DNA of 64,000 nt from Aquatica leii (GCA_035610365.1 CM069435.1:11707123-11771122), one strand, 5' to 3'; shown: positions 23,375 through 35,904, counted from the stretch's first letter. Translations and numbers: made by a program. The notes: a model not told the origin generated them from the sequence alone.

Positions 23375-24666
23375 ACTGCACCTCTTCGTGCGCCAGACTC
23401 GTTTTTTGGAAGAGAAACAGTTGGTTGACCGGCAGGAATTTCAGAAACCACATTACGTTTCGAGGAACAAGAAGTACACTTCGACTTAATTACATTGGGA
23501 GTTCCACACCCATAACAGAAAATTTTCTTAGGTAATTTACAGTCAGAATAGATATGTCCATTATTTTGGCAATTCCAACAGGTAACGACAGACAAAGATA
23601 ATTCAGGGGTTGAATCAGTCATATTGACATCATCAGGATAGGCAAAGTCAGGAGCTAAGAGAACATTCACTTTCTTTGAAGGTGGTGGATGATATTTTTT
23701 AATTTGTTGGCGACTATTTTCCAACTTACGACAAATATCCAAGAGAATAGGAAACGTAGGAGTATCCTGTAAAACCAAATGTGAGATAAAGAAAGGATGA
23801 AGGTTTCTTTTTACTATACGAAGTTGTTCTTCAACTGAGGGAGGTGTAGACAATCTATTAAACATGCCTTGCATTATAGCAATAAAGATAGCAACACTCT
23901 CATTTTCTCCTTGAGTACGCTGCTTAATTTCAGATAAAAGGTCGTCGTCATAAGAAAATGGAAGAAAAGTTTCTTTCAAAAGTTTTTCCAAATCGTGCCA
24001 GTTATTTACGGTATGTCGAACAGAACGATACCAGATAAGAGCTTGTTCTTCAAAAAGATCAACGGCAGAGTCGAATAATTCTTAGAAAGAAATATTACGA
24101 GCTAAACGTAATTCATGAACTTTTTCTAAAAATTGGATTAAGTTACTTTTACTTGAGGAACCAGAAAACTTCACATTACATTTACAAACAGGCATACTAT
24201 ATGAATGAGATACGGTAGTTTCTTTAATTGAGGTATTTTGTAATTGTGACTCAATGTCGGAGACATTATCCAAACGTAAAAGAAATTCGCCTTCCAAATC
24301 AACAAAAGATTCAGTTAATTTAGAGACTATATTTTTTCTTTCATCATTTTCGGCAATAATTCGAGAAATTCGGTCGATAACATGAGATAAACGGTACTGC
24401 AAACGTTTAACTTCAGGACTTCCAGAAGAAAAATCAGAAAGACCATAAATTTTCGTAGTTAAATCTTTCAAAGAAGTAGATACTTCGGAGACATCTTGCT
24501 CAAAAGCATAGGTAGACACTAGAACTTTAGATTCATCACTAGATTCGCGATGCAGAATAGAACGCAACTGTCTACGACGTTGATCTTGAGTAGACAAAGG
24601 AGTTTGTCCTCTGATAGAAATTTCATAACTAATTTCTTCAGAAAGTAAGGCATAGATAAGAGACAT
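23311..24666 (-). pseudogene. Gypsy gag (one internal stop)
   Basis: The ATG at 24666 follows a 5' leader of about 180 bases after the primer-binding site. The N-terminal part is helical (DVSEVSTSLKDLTTKIYGL, VIDRISRIIAENDERKNIV). The capsid-like middle has the retroelement pattern WYRSVRHTVNNWHDLEKLL and FLPFSYDDDLL. The nucleocapsid has one good knuckle, CWNCQNNGHIYSDC (CX2CX4HX4C), followed by an unusual Cys pair set (CYGCGTPNVIKSKCTSC). A TAA at about 24080-24082 interrupts the frame, which is the same before and after. Otherwise the frame is open to 23311. Confidence 0.85.
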
Positions 24667-24825
24667 TTTAGATAAATAAAGATACGATACGAGATAACGA
24701 AATTCAATTCAGATATAGAAACGATATTTCTAATCCAAAGGTGTATTCAAAACAAAAGAAAAACAATTCGCACAAATTCGCAAACTAAATTATTTTCTAT
24801 TCAAATTTATTTCATTCAGTTCCTT

Positions 24826-24842
24826 CCCCACAAGGGATGCCA
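24826..24842 (-). other. candidate primer-binding site
   Basis: On the minus strand TGGCATCCCTTGTGGGG begins 5 bases after the 5' LTR and starts with TGG, the complement of a tRNA CCA end. I cannot assign the tRNA. The same TTTGGCATCCCT also occurs inside the LTRs near 20001. Confidence 0.55.
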
Positions 24843-24847
24843 AAAAT

Positions 24848-25860
24848 TGTAGCCGCAACTCAGGTAATTTAGGTAAGAGAAGAGCGCGCTAACAAACAAT
24901 ATAAGAAATCAATCAAACAATTAGAAAAATTGTCAAAATTGGTCAATTAACTTCTGATGTCAGGGATGCCAAATAGTTTCATTTTAAGACTAAACTATTA
25001 AAAGTCTTAATCTGCAATAAAAGTTACACAACATAAAATTCATTGAATCACTCTCAAAATATTTAAAATCCTATATTCAAAAACAAAACAAAAACAATAA
25101 TATAAAATTCAGTAAAGTTACTTAAAACTAAAAATAGAAACTTTTGTCATTTAAATTATTAAACTTAAAATTAAGATAATACCGGTATTTCTTTACATAT
25201 AGTAAGAAAACAATATTAATATAGTTACTTTAAATAATTGCACTAGGCAATTGTAATAGATATTAATTAGAGAATTTTATCATTTAATAAGTTACGTTAA
25301 GATGCAAGTTATTTAACAAGAAGAAAATCAGTTGTTGCTAAGGCAGTTATCAACGAAAAGGAATGTAGAGATAAAGACAACTCACGCATACGGATCAAAT
25401 TTCCAATTGAATGCAACGTTGATGTCATTGACGGATAACCTTGAGAAATTTTCCATAAAAACGATGAAGGCGTATTTTCTTTACGAAAATCGATTCGGAT
25501 CGTTGGTATTTCTTGTATTATTCATATACCAAACCCATTCGAATTATTAAGATAATGATAATTTCGTTAAAGGTAAAATCGAAATCGGTATATAAAAAAA
25601 AAAAAGTCTGTATTATTAACACAGACTTTTTTTTAATAAAGATAATGTAGATATTAGTTAAGATAAAGAAACTACATCACTTCAACAAATGAAGCACTAC
25701 TTCTGTACTCCTCAGAGACTCAGTACCGAATGCCTCAAGGTTGGCAATTGAAAAGTAAGAATTCCACAAAATAAAAGTAAAGGAAGGTTTACACGCAAAT
25801 TTTAATTAAACTAATACAGATAATTTAAAATCAAGTAATAACAGTAACGGAAACGTTACA
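24848..25860 (-). repeat. 5' LTR of the Gypsy element
   Basis: 1013 bp, near-identical to 19886-20899, with the same internal hairpin near 25605-25632. Confidence 0.92.
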
Positions 25861-25864
25861 AGCT

Positions 25865-28261
25865 TTGTTTAGAAACTTTTCGTGGAATTTATTATGTCCC
25901 TAAAATAGAGCTTTTTACATGATGTACTATCTCAACATTTTCGTACCTAAAATTACAATTCTATATTTTGATTAATAAAAATATCCCTTAACCAGTTTTT
26001 AATGACAATGTGACAGTAAAAATACTGTGTAAATGACAACTTTTTATGAAACCTAAAATTTAGGTAAGCAAATCAGTTTTGCTGAATTTTTTACAAAGTT
26101 ATCTTTATACAAACGTTTATTATTATGTAAGTTTATAATACTAAATATAGACGTTCAAAAGTAATTAAGTAAATAAGATTATTAAGAAACAGAAATTACA
26201 TTTATACTCTCATAAAGTAAACATGACAAATATTTCAGTAGCTTGCACCTTATATAAAGATGTTTTTAAAATAATATAAGACCTCAACATTAATAAACTT
26301 ACAGCAAAATAAATCTTGTACTTATTAAACATTTGTTTAAAGACACACAGAAGAAAACTCGTACAGGCAATTAGTAACACTCTAAATAACAAGAACACTT
26401 TAGCATCTCTCCAAGCTGTGGGTACAATTAACGATACACATTGTAAAAGTTTTTCGTTTTAATCATACCGTCGAAATCTTAGAAAAGTTACTAAAGAAGA
26501 AAATTAAGTTAAACGACAATGGTTCCCGAAAGAACACTTTAGGCATTTAAAGAATATCAACTATACATGGTATAATTAAGCATTTACAATTTATAAACAT
26601 ATTAAAGAAGAGTCATTAACGTAACATAAACGGTATAAAAAAAATAAGAAACATCATTGTTTTATATTACCACCGCGTATAGCAATATAATTTATATAGC
26701 AAATCAATATTCAATCTCATTTTCTAATGTAATAGAAAATCTAATTTTTGCAACAAAATTGAATCGATTGATTTCGTTAATTATCACATAAATAAAGATA
26801 TTTTAGAAACAACTCAACTTTGTTAAACTTAAAGGTCAAAGTTCAAACAATTCTTTTAACCATATCCTTTTGCAGCAAATAGAAAAAAAACCTTAAAAGC
26901 AAAAACGTTGTTTTAAACTAAATTAAATTAGTAAATGTAGGTACTAGAAAAACGTTTTTCTTTTTTTGGTCATTCTTAATTTTTTCTACGCTTAGGATTT
27001 CGTACAAAAACTACCATCAGTTAGATTTTTTTTAAGAAAGTGTTCATCCTTTACTTCATTTACAAATGTTTTTAATAACGCTGTCTAGTAGGTAAAATAT
27101 TCATTTATTGAAGGTATAAAGCTCCGCTCTATTATATTGAATTACATAGAAACTAATTAATATTTTATAAAGTGAACATATTTTTAAAACATAAAAAATG
27201 CATTTTTAAATTCAACAAATAAAAATGTTGACTTATCTACAACGTGCATTTAGCAAAAAAAATTTAGATTGTTAAGCTAACTTTGATTCTAAAGCATCTG
27301 CGACGTGGTTTTTCAAAGCTCTCTTTTTAAGAGTGGTTTTTACGTCTAAGTTTATAAGTGGCTGGGTAAGTTTGCGAGATAAAATATTAATTTACCTATG
27401 CGTATGTACGTGCATTAAAATTTATGATGTAACATACTTAAAATTTTGTCTGAATCCTACTTATAAAGCTTCCACTTTAAAACTTGTTTATTTTGTACAT
27501 TTAATTACAGCTCCTGTAAAAATTTTAAATTAAAATCGTTTCTCGTTTTCTAAATGTTAAAAAAGTTTTTTTTAAGTAGGTAATCCTATTAACTTATACG
27601 TTTTCGCTAATTATTAAACTTTGAAAGTTATTATTTGAAAATGGTTTTTACGTTTGATACAAGCTGCTATGTGTATTGCTCCCAGTGGGTGCATAATCTT
27701 CCGTGCTTTGAATGCTGTAAGTTCTTGTTGGTAAGCTGAAGTAGCGTTTTTAATTTATTTACATAATAAACGCATATATCTAAAAAGCAACCCATACATA
27801 CTTAATAATAATATAAATAATTTGTTTTCGCATGATTTTTATTACCTTTTGATAATAATTATGACAATCGATTTGATTTGGAGGAACCAAAACGATTATT
27901 TTAACTATAAAAAACTAAAACAAAAATTAAGGAGCAACCAACCCTCCGACTTCTCACGGAAGAAGTGAAACTTCCTTGCTAATTAATTTTTTGTTTTTAT
28001 TTATTGATGAAAAAGTAAAATGTTTCTAGGACTCCGCCATTTTAAATTAACTGGACACTGTTTTATTTTATATTAATTCTATATAAAATCTGTTTATACT
28101 ACCCGCATTTAAAAAAAAAATTCACTCATCAATTAAACTGATTAAAAATTTAAAAAAATACAACGCTTTATAAACACGTGAATAGTCACAACGAAATTAA
28201 AGGTTACAATAGCTCAAGTCAATATAAACGTCAAAAATTTAAATAAAAAAATATAGTATTG
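25865..28261. other. AT-rich sequence without a gene
   Basis: No coding domain, long repeat or RNA gene recognised. A short hairpin-like GACTTCTCACGGAAGAAGTG lies near 27949-27970. Confidence 0.5.
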
Positions 28262-28644
28262 AAACGTTCGAGAAATTATTCTCAAGTTCAAGAGCCTTCT
28301 GGAAGTTGTTATCCATTTTCCAGAACGTTCACCGCAGGACGTGGAACATTTGCGAACGTTTCGCTAAAATGTATAAATGCGGTGCAAACAAATCATAGGG
28401 CAGTTATTCCAGCAATTCGAAGACGGCAGTTTTAAGAAGATTATTCAAGTTTAAATAAATACGTAATTAACACGTGTGTTCGAGATAAATATACAGAGTA
28501 TAACCTTTTACGTGACTTTAATGAAAACAATAACTGTTAAACAAGTGTGTGAAGTTCCTTCGATTTAAATAGTTTGGTTAGTTATACACGTCCAATAATT
28601 TTTAGTATAAATAAATTAGTCAGTTTTAATAAAATTCGTTACAG
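28262..28644 (+). promoter_or_regulatory. heat-shock-promoter-like module, copy 1
   Basis: Clustered TTC/GAA inverted units fit heat-shock elements: TTCGAGAAATTATTC (28267-28281), TTCTGGAAG (28298-28306), TTCCAGAACGTTC (28318-28330, three 5-bp units in register) and GGAACATTTGCGAACGTTTC (28342-28361). TATAAAT follows at 28372, about 10 bases after the last unit, as in insect hsp70 promoters. Downstream lie a possible start region (CAGTTATTCC) and an A-rich leader. No chaperone coding sequence follows. A diverged copy with the same order is at 51563-51984. Function is inferred from motif architecture only. Confidence 0.55.
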
Positions 28645-29021
28645 TATGATACGACCTTGCTGCACCCTTTCTCGTTACAGTGCAACAAAAAATTCTCACA
28701 CTCCTTTTGAAATGCAAGTCAAGCTCCTTTTTCTTTTTAATTTAAATGGTTAATAATCATGGTGGGGCCGGGGGGCCCCCTCCTATATGCATCGCCCTTA
28801 AAAAGAAAATACTTATAAAATTGTTTCTAAATAGCGAATTTTATGTGGCGGATTTTTAAGGCAAAATAAGATAAAATTTGCCTGGTAATTTGTGTATTTT
28901 CCTTAGTTTGCAGCAGTACAAAGGTAAAATTCATCATCTTCTACTTCCAACGTGCATTGCTCGTCAAACGACGCTATTTGCATTGGTATTGTTGCAGTGT
29001 GCTAAGTACCGTGCTACTTCC
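28645..29021. other. non-coding, with a GC palindrome
   Basis: GGGGCCGGGGGGCCCCC at 28764-28780 is a striking GC palindrome in AT-rich DNA. It may belong to the 5' end of the hAT relic downstream. Nothing else recognised. Confidence 0.4.
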
Positions 29022-29105
29022 AAATGTTTAAAACAATCGATCAGCTCGCCGACTGTGAAATACGGTCAGTGATTAGGTTTTTGACAGCAAAGAATGTTTC
29101 AGCAG
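29022..29105 (+). pseudogene. mariner transposase N-terminal fragment
   Basis: Frame from the ATG at 29022 reads DQLADCEIRSVIRFLTAKNV then SAAE, the first helix-turn-helix of mariner transposases. It ends at a TAA near 29105. The rest of the transposase is not found next to it. Confidence 0.6.
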
Positions 29106-29169
29106 CGGAAACTTTCGTGCACTGTTAAAATTCAGAGTAGATGTTGGTGACGACGTTTTAAAAACTCAC

Positions 29170-30270
29170 ATGCAAAACACTAGGACTGCTACATATATAA
29201 GCAAAACCAGACAAAATGATACTAAAGGGGTTCAAGCTACCATTTTAAAAATTCAGCCATCGGCTCATTATGGACGTTGTGCTAGTTATCGTCTAAATCT
29301 TGAGCTGATCAAAGCTTGTCAAATTTTGAGTATTTGCAACACCACGGGAACTATTAGTAGTATAGCCAACTTCGTTAGAGAATCTCCCAAAAGAATAGAT
29401 ATTTTTAAAAGCATTACTTCTACAGACTTCAATTTTAAAAATCATTATAAAATCAAACGACTGTGTGAAACTCGTTGGGTGGTAAGATACGACGCAATTA
29501 CTCAATTTATAGAAATTTTACGATATTTGCCAGAGTTTTTGGAAAAAGTGGGCAATTCAGCGGGTAGCACCATAGCTTTTTCTTTAAAATGTGCCATAGT
29601 TTCCAGTGAATTCATTGTTAGTGTAGCAGTGATGGAAGCTAACACTACCGTTATCGAGACAACTTTAAGAAAACACCTTGAATTTTGTTCAAGCTGCTAA
29701 TCTAAACGTTGAGATTAGAAGGTTGACAAATATCCAAAATAATAAGAGCAATATAGAAACTCAGTGGTCGGAGAAATATTACAGGAAAACGCTTTTGATA
29801 CCTTTTTTAACCTATTTTATCAAAATTTAAAAACCGGTTCAACGAAAAATTGATGTCCAAAACCACAAAATTGTCATGGCTTGTGTTTAGTAAGTGTGAA
29901 AAAATAGATATCGAAGATCGTGTCAGAAGATTACAACAGTGATTTGAGCTTATCAGAACTGAAAAGAGAGTTAAAACTATGGACAAACATATGGGCAAAC
30001 GTTGAAAAGAACACTTCTAAGCCGACAACATTAGTTTTAGCATATGAAAAAGCGGAGCTGTCGCCCAACATCCAAATTTTTGACAATAACGCCACTGACT
30101 TCGGCAACAGCTGAAGATCTTTTTCTGCTCTAAAAAGGATAAAAACTTATCTCCGGTCAAACATGGAAAACCAAAGACTGAGCGGACTTGCAATTTTAAT
30201 TATAAAACGAGACATCTCAGTTAGTGCCGACGAAGTTAGTGAAAAACATGTTCGGCGGATTCATTTAAGT
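29170..30270 (+). pseudogene. hAT transposase relic, ZMYM1-like
   Basis: 29218-29300 reads KGVQATILKIQPSAHYGRC then ASYRLNLELIKACQ, matching the catalytic-core region of the ZMYM1-like hAT transposases. RLCETRWVVRYDA (29458-29496) is the conserved CETRW motif of the family. The C-terminal dimerisation block is at 30128-30260 (ALKRIKTYLRSNMENQRLSG). Several shifts separate 29700 from 30128. The N-terminal TTF/BED-type part is missing and the termini are not identified. Confidence 0.82.
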
Positions 30271-32290
30271 TTATAATGTAAAATTATTTTTGCCTTATAT
30301 AATCGCATAATATCCGAGCCTTAAGTGTTCCGTATGGTACAGGTATCGTATACTTTCATAATTAATCAGTGTTCGTATGTATGTAAATAACAAATATGCA
30401 ACTAGAAATTAGAATTTTTTTAATAAAAACTATTACAATTCAGTACAAATAGGCTTTATGACAAAAGCTATTAGGGTATCTATAAGCTCACCAATTGATA
30501 TTGAGTTTTTAAAATGTTTTTTATCCTGAGCACCATCGGATAAAAACCCATCCCATATTAACCTATCAATAAGCCCACGCCAACCCTATTAGATTGTGCA
30601 TATGCATATGAAATATTTTAGTTTTGTATCTTTCATATTTTTCTGGATACGCTACTGATTCCCTGCAAACATAACATAAGCTATCGAGATAATTTTTACA
30701 CCTGTGTGAAATAATTAAACAGTATATCAATGCTCGATATCCATCACAACACTTACTTGCTGTAATTCACTTAGAAAAACGCAAAAGATGTACAGAGGGA
30801 CAATTAGGTTGACAGTGCAATGCAAGATTAAACTTCTCTAAGCACGTCAATTCTTACAAAAACCTGTGCCCGCTAATGCTTCGAAACCGCTCATCTATCA
30901 CCCACCTTTTCTCACAGGTCTAATTTCTGAGATAAAAATAATTCATTTCAGCTCCGGTAAGAAACAAAAATGTGTGTCCAAAATTCAAAACTAATTAGTC
31001 AGTTTAAGTACTATCCATTACCGTTAAACCCTACGTTCCCATATTTGCGTAATGCCATGTGTAACAAAAGAAATCCTGTAAAGTAATTTTTTATAAATTT
31101 GTAAAAAAATGCTAAAATTACGCATGAACTTTCACCCACACCCGCCAAGTCCAGGTTAATCAAGCGGAACCCAAGTGTAATGGTTTCTTATCCCGAGAAC
31201 CCGTCTTTGCTAAACCGATGGTGATTAGTGATTTTTGTTTTGTTGACGACCGCTGTTACCTGGATCGCCCGAAGATTTGTTGATCATGACTACGCTAAGT
31301 TTCACCTGGATTTGCTTCATTCATTCACCGTCAATTTACCAAAATCATTAACACCGTCTCGCACCTTGTATTCAGTAAGTGTTGAATTTGTAGAGTCGTG
31401 TATCTGTTTATTCCTGTTGGTAGTGAACTACAAATCTTTGCGTGGTTGAGTATTCCCAGTCTAAAGGTTTGTGTAGTTAGTTCATTTTATTTTTGTATGT
31501 CAAACAAAAACTTTATGTAACTTGACGAGCTATAAAATAAACAGCTCCCGTAAAACTTCAATTGCTACTGTGCCGTGACATAATACTCACCAGATTGTTA
31601 TCAAGTTACCTGTTGATTTCCTTAAGTTCAACACATTTTTTCATTTAAAATTTAATTTGACATAGGCAACCTTGATTTTTCATTTAAACGGCGCTCCTAA
31701 TTTGATTAATGGTCCAATCGACGTCCACCCAATTCAAAGTTGTTTGCAACAACCCGTACCTGCCTATATAATTTCACAATTATCGGTGCCGTAATTAATT
31801 CCAAAAAGAAGTTTTTAACTAAGAAAAAAAAGGTCAACGTCCGGTTTCGATTTATAAGATTCGTTATTAGTCATCACTAATTAATTTAAAACCACAAAAA
31901 AACACCGTTAGCCTGGAATTAACCATTAAAAAGTTGCAATTAAAAGGTCATAAAGTGATGGCATATTGTAACTTTCTTTTTAAAACTGACAACCGACACT
32001 TGTGGAAGTTAATTATTGTACTTTGAATATATGTATTGTATTATTTTTTTAAATTATTGTTTAATAATCTCCACTCAGCTACCCGGGGTGTGCTACACAA
32101 GCAGGAACTAATTAATACCTCACCTATATTATAAAAAGCACTGATTAAATTTGCGGAATCAACTACTTCTTAGATTTCCAGCATTCTGCAATTGTAATTT
32201 TCGCAAAATTTGATATTTTTCACCTATGATTCAGTTGGCAGTTCAATTTTAAACAGAGCAGTTTCGTCTCAACAAAACTTAACAAAGCAA
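30271..32290. other. non-coding sequence
   Basis: No domain recognised. Around 31490-31560 there are poly(A)-signal-like sequences, but no LTR boundaries could be set. Confidence 0.45.
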
Positions 32291-32304
32291 TAATTGTGTG
32301 AAAA

Positions 32305-33850
32305 ATGGTAATTTCGAATCGTGATTTTCAAATGATCATTTTGTACGATTTTCGAAACGGTTTATACATAGATATGTGTGGAAAAATTTCGTTATTTTGA
32401 CATAAAAACACTATCCAATACTATGATTTACCAATAGTTCGTAGAATTTACGCGTGAAAAACCATGTACCCCTGTTATTGTAAAAAATATCGATGCTGTG
32501 CGTGAAATAATTTTATTAGATCGACATGTAACATACACTAAGATAGAGACGTCCTAAGGCAATGCGGCAAAACAAATATATAGTACTTTACAATTATTTG
32601 CATGCGAAGATATACACATGTCATTCCATTAAAGTAGAGGTATCAAACCCGTTTTGTTTATTGAAAAAAATGCTATAATGAAGTCACGCCACGTTGCTTA
32701 AAGATGTCGAAACCTTCTGTCAGCTAAGGTAATTCTAAACGTAATGGGAGCCCATTTACCAAAATAACGAAATTAACTTGGGGGAAACTCGGCGCATTGG
32801 GTTTTCTCAATAATCGTATGAATCAAATGGGATTTACTTGTGATAACACAGTATGTACGTGTTTGTTATATTTTAGCTAATTTTAAGCATCTACGTTGTC
32901 AGTCGGTTGCACGTACGACTGGACGTACATAGCAGCTTGTTGTCACCATTAACTATAAAACCTTTTTTTATGTAACACATTATTAGACGGTGGTGCGCTC
33001 TGGTTCTCTGAATTATCAAGATTTGTATATTCGTATTGCTCCTATATATAATTTATAAATGTCAATTTATATATTTTTACAATGTAAAAGTCGACAAGTT
33101 TAAAGGGGCTTACTTCAACCACTATTGTCTGTGATATTAACCTACGTTCTAGCGTTTGATCGCACCTATGTAAATTCATCTTCTTCTCTCTACGGACTTC
33201 TCTGTCTGTGATAAAATAAATATACTCGTTGTTACAACCTGTTCTTTTACAGCTGTGGATAGATTGAAACGGTATCTCTCACCCTAATCTTTCGCGCGTT
33301 TTGGCGCCTTTTTAAATTGCTTTATAATTAGCACATCGAAACCTACGATCCACTCTCTGAATCAAACTAAGTTAGTCTCTACCAATTAAGAATTCTTGTA
33401 ACGATATATTCATACAATTCATACAGCAATCGATTGTATAGGTGTTTCAAAATAAACTTAAACCAACAAAACTGGCGTGGTCACAAAGCGTTTCGAAAAG
33501 AATGATTGCTTGTTTCTTCGGAAAAGCGGATCATGTTGCAACCGTTGCATTATAGGATCGGGAAACAGTTAATGCTGACTGGTATACATCAATATGTTTG
33601 CCGGAAGTTATCGCTGATGTCCGAAAAAACAACGTAAAGTGGCTAATCATTGTTCATCATGACAATGCAAGCGGTCAAAAAGCACGACAAACTGTGAAGT
33701 TTTTGACCACTAAAAACATCCAATTAATGACTAGTTGCCCATATCCACATCAGAAATAAAATGCGTGGAGATGCGTTTTTCATCGCAAAAGATAAAAAAA
33801 ATTAAAAATAAGTTTGCCAGAATACATTCTGGAGAAATAGTTTTTTTTGA
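32305..33850 (+). pseudogene. mariner transposase relic, interrupted
   Basis: The first part has the N-terminal helix region (MVISNRDFQMIILYDF, from 32305) and IDAVREIILLDRHVTYTKIE (about 32490-32545), a typical second helix-turn-helix of mariner transposases. The part from about 33440 reads KPTKLAWSQSVSKRMIACFF then GKADHVATVA, TVNADWYTSICLPEV and IIVHHDNASGQKARQ, which includes the second catalytic Asp. The third Asp region is destroyed. About 740 bp between roughly 32690 and 33430 is foreign and contains a candidate solo LTR. The first catalytic Asp block is missing. Confidence 0.75.
32971..33236 (+). repeat. candidate solo LTR (266 bp)
   Basis: Starts TGTAACACA and ends GTTGTTACA, an imperfect TGTAAC/GTTACA inverted end. 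Inside are TATATATAATTTATAA near 33045 and AATAAATA near 33216, in promoter and poly(A)-signal positions. No target-site duplication is seen, and no internal region adjoins it. Confidence 0.35.
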
Positions 33851-34665
33851 TAGTTCAAAATCTAGTTAGACATGTATCTTTTTAAACAACGGTAACAAGT
33901 ACCTCAATTGTTACTAACCCTCTCTGTAACGAGTCCCGTTGGTAAAAACCATGTCACCATGGCTAGCTACGATATCGGTGAGTGGACGTGGTTCAGACGC
34001 CACTAATTTGTTACTAAATAGGATAATTAACAAACACCGTAACTTCAATCGTAATCGATCAACTATTTCGTTTACATGCAGTATAATAATCGGCAAACAT
34101 AATTAATAACAACGCTTAAAATGAATAAAAAAAGCTTACCCCACCGAAATTCCTTGTAACAAGTAGTAAAACGTTTACTAATTCTTATTTGTTTATAGAC
34201 AAGACGTGGGTATTTTGTAAGCTTACATGTACCACGTTACGCGCCTAAATCTGGCCTTGATTACGTTCAAACAATCAAAGAAACTTGAACGGTATAACGT
34301 TTGTCGACGACAAATCAAAATTAAAAATTAGCCGTTACAAACGTCAAAAGTGAAGAAGCATAGCAAACTGAAGCTATTCGAAATTCGAATGTTTTACGTA
34401 GCGCCAACTCCTAAACATACAATATTTTAATATTTGGATTTATAAAATTTTTAAAGGGTTATTCTTTTAATTCAATCTAATTTAAAACTTTTAAACAAAT
34501 TTTCTACCAGACACACAATTTACAAATTTTGACATTTATGCATCCAATTCGACTTTCTTGATTCATTTTTGTATAACCTTTGTTTTTTGCGTTTTTTTGT
34601 GTACTTTAGATTAGTTCTTGTTCTTCTGTGTTTTTTGAGTTCTTTGTTATTGTTTTGTTTACTCA
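33851..34665. other. non-coding sequence
   Basis: No gene or repeat recognised. Confidence 0.5.
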
Positions 34666-35540
34666 TAATGGCTATTGCATTCAATGAATATGCCGATATG
34701 TACCTGATATGCGATTTCTGTACTGGAAATGCTAACACGACAGCAAATGAGTATGGCATACGTTTTTCAAACCGAAGACAACCTAGAAAAAATACATTTC
34801 GAAGAATTTGAGAAACTAGTTCGTTTATAAAGAGAACGCTAATGCCGATCGACCAAGACATACCCGAGAACATTAAATATCCTTAGTAACAAGACCGTTT
34901 ACTTGGATCTACAAGAACACCTGCTTCATTCATATCACGTTTCTAAAGTTCAGCCTCTTTATGGTAACGACAACATATTACGATTACATTTTTGTGTCAC
35001 AATCTTAAATACGATTCAAAAAGATGGTGACTTTCTCGGACGTAATCCTTGAAGCGATGAATCTATGTTTGCCAGAGATGGTGTATTTAATACTCAATAT
35101 CTTCACCAATGGGCAGATACAACTTCGCATGAATTTATAGAATATAGTCACCAAAGAAGGTTTTTCATTAACGTTTGGCTGGGCATGAAATATAAAGGAT
35201 TGTTAGGCCAATTTATATACCAAATCGTCTAAATGCCAATGAGTACCTTAATGTACTGAAACAAGTTATTGACGAGATGCCGTTGAACATACGCCATAAC
35301 ATGATTTACATGCTCGATGAAGATTCTGCTCACTTTGCTAGTAATGTCAGAGAGTGTTGGATAAACACTTCCCGAATAGATGGATTGGTCGTGGTGGTCC
35401 CAACCTATGGCCAGAGATAAATTCCTATATCAATTCTCTAGACTTTTTTGTTTGGGGTTTCAATTCGAACAATTTTGTAGCGGTTAGAAATCCTGTTGGA
35501 CAATACATTATAATTACTACCAATGATGACGAGTAAAATG
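34666..35540 (+). pseudogene. DUF4817-type transposase relic
   Basis: The N-terminus at 34666 (IAFNEYADMYLICDFCTGNA, then YGIRFSNRRQPRKNTFRRI) is the DUF4817 helix-turn-helix common in insect mobile elements related to the IS630/Tc1 group. Later frames give EMPLNIRHNMIYMLDEDSAH then FASNVREC (second acidic catalytic block, about 35276-35350) and LDKHFPNRWIGRGGPNLWP near 35357-35415. The third catalytic block after it is altered. Multiple shifts and stops occur between 34810 and 35270. Confidence 0.75.
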
Positions 35541-35904
35541 TTTTTGGAGATTAAAATAAAGAAAATAGCAACGGTAGGTAGTACAGTCGTGTCCTAGTTG
35601 ACAGTGTTGCCAAATGTATGTTTCTTTTAAGTGAAGCATAATAAAACAATTTAACATAAGCATTTTCGATTCAAAATTGAACGAAGAATGTCACAACGTG
35701 TAGCTTTTACGTAATTCTAAGATATAAAAATTAAGCTTACTTATTCTAAATAAACAAATTTTCTGTACATATTATTCGTCTTACTTCGTTTGCACCTCAC
35801 TACATGTTTTCTTATGTCATTTCTACCACTCTTACCGTTCCTAATTTTCATATATTTTACCCTCATTAATACACTTCACTCACGTTAGTTTCTCTTTTTT
35901 TTAC

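Larger units (their letters stand above)
19886..25860 (-). mobile_element. Ty3/Gypsy LTR retrotransposon lacking RT and RNase H
   Basis: Two LTRs of 1014 bp (19886-20899) and 1013 bp (24848-25860) start TGTAG and end TTACA. AGCT flanks the element on both sides (19882-19885 and 25861-25864), a 4-bp duplication. The coding strand is minus: 5' LTR at right, primer-binding site, gag, a shifted gag-pol overlap, pol, a small membrane ORF, a purine tract, and the 3' LTR at left. Pol jumps in frame from just after the protease to the end of RNase H. The LTRs differ, as far as I can compare them, by one base in an A-run. So insertion was recent although the coding region is defective. Confidence 0.92.

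Noticed and set aside
22793-23535. Plus-strand frames of 76-97 residues
   Set aside because: They are shadows of the Gypsy gag-pol on the minus strand.
24826-24842. Self-priming by the TTTGGCATCCCT sequence repeated in the LTR
   Set aside because: The LTR copy is in the same orientation as the primer-binding site, so it cannot pair with it.
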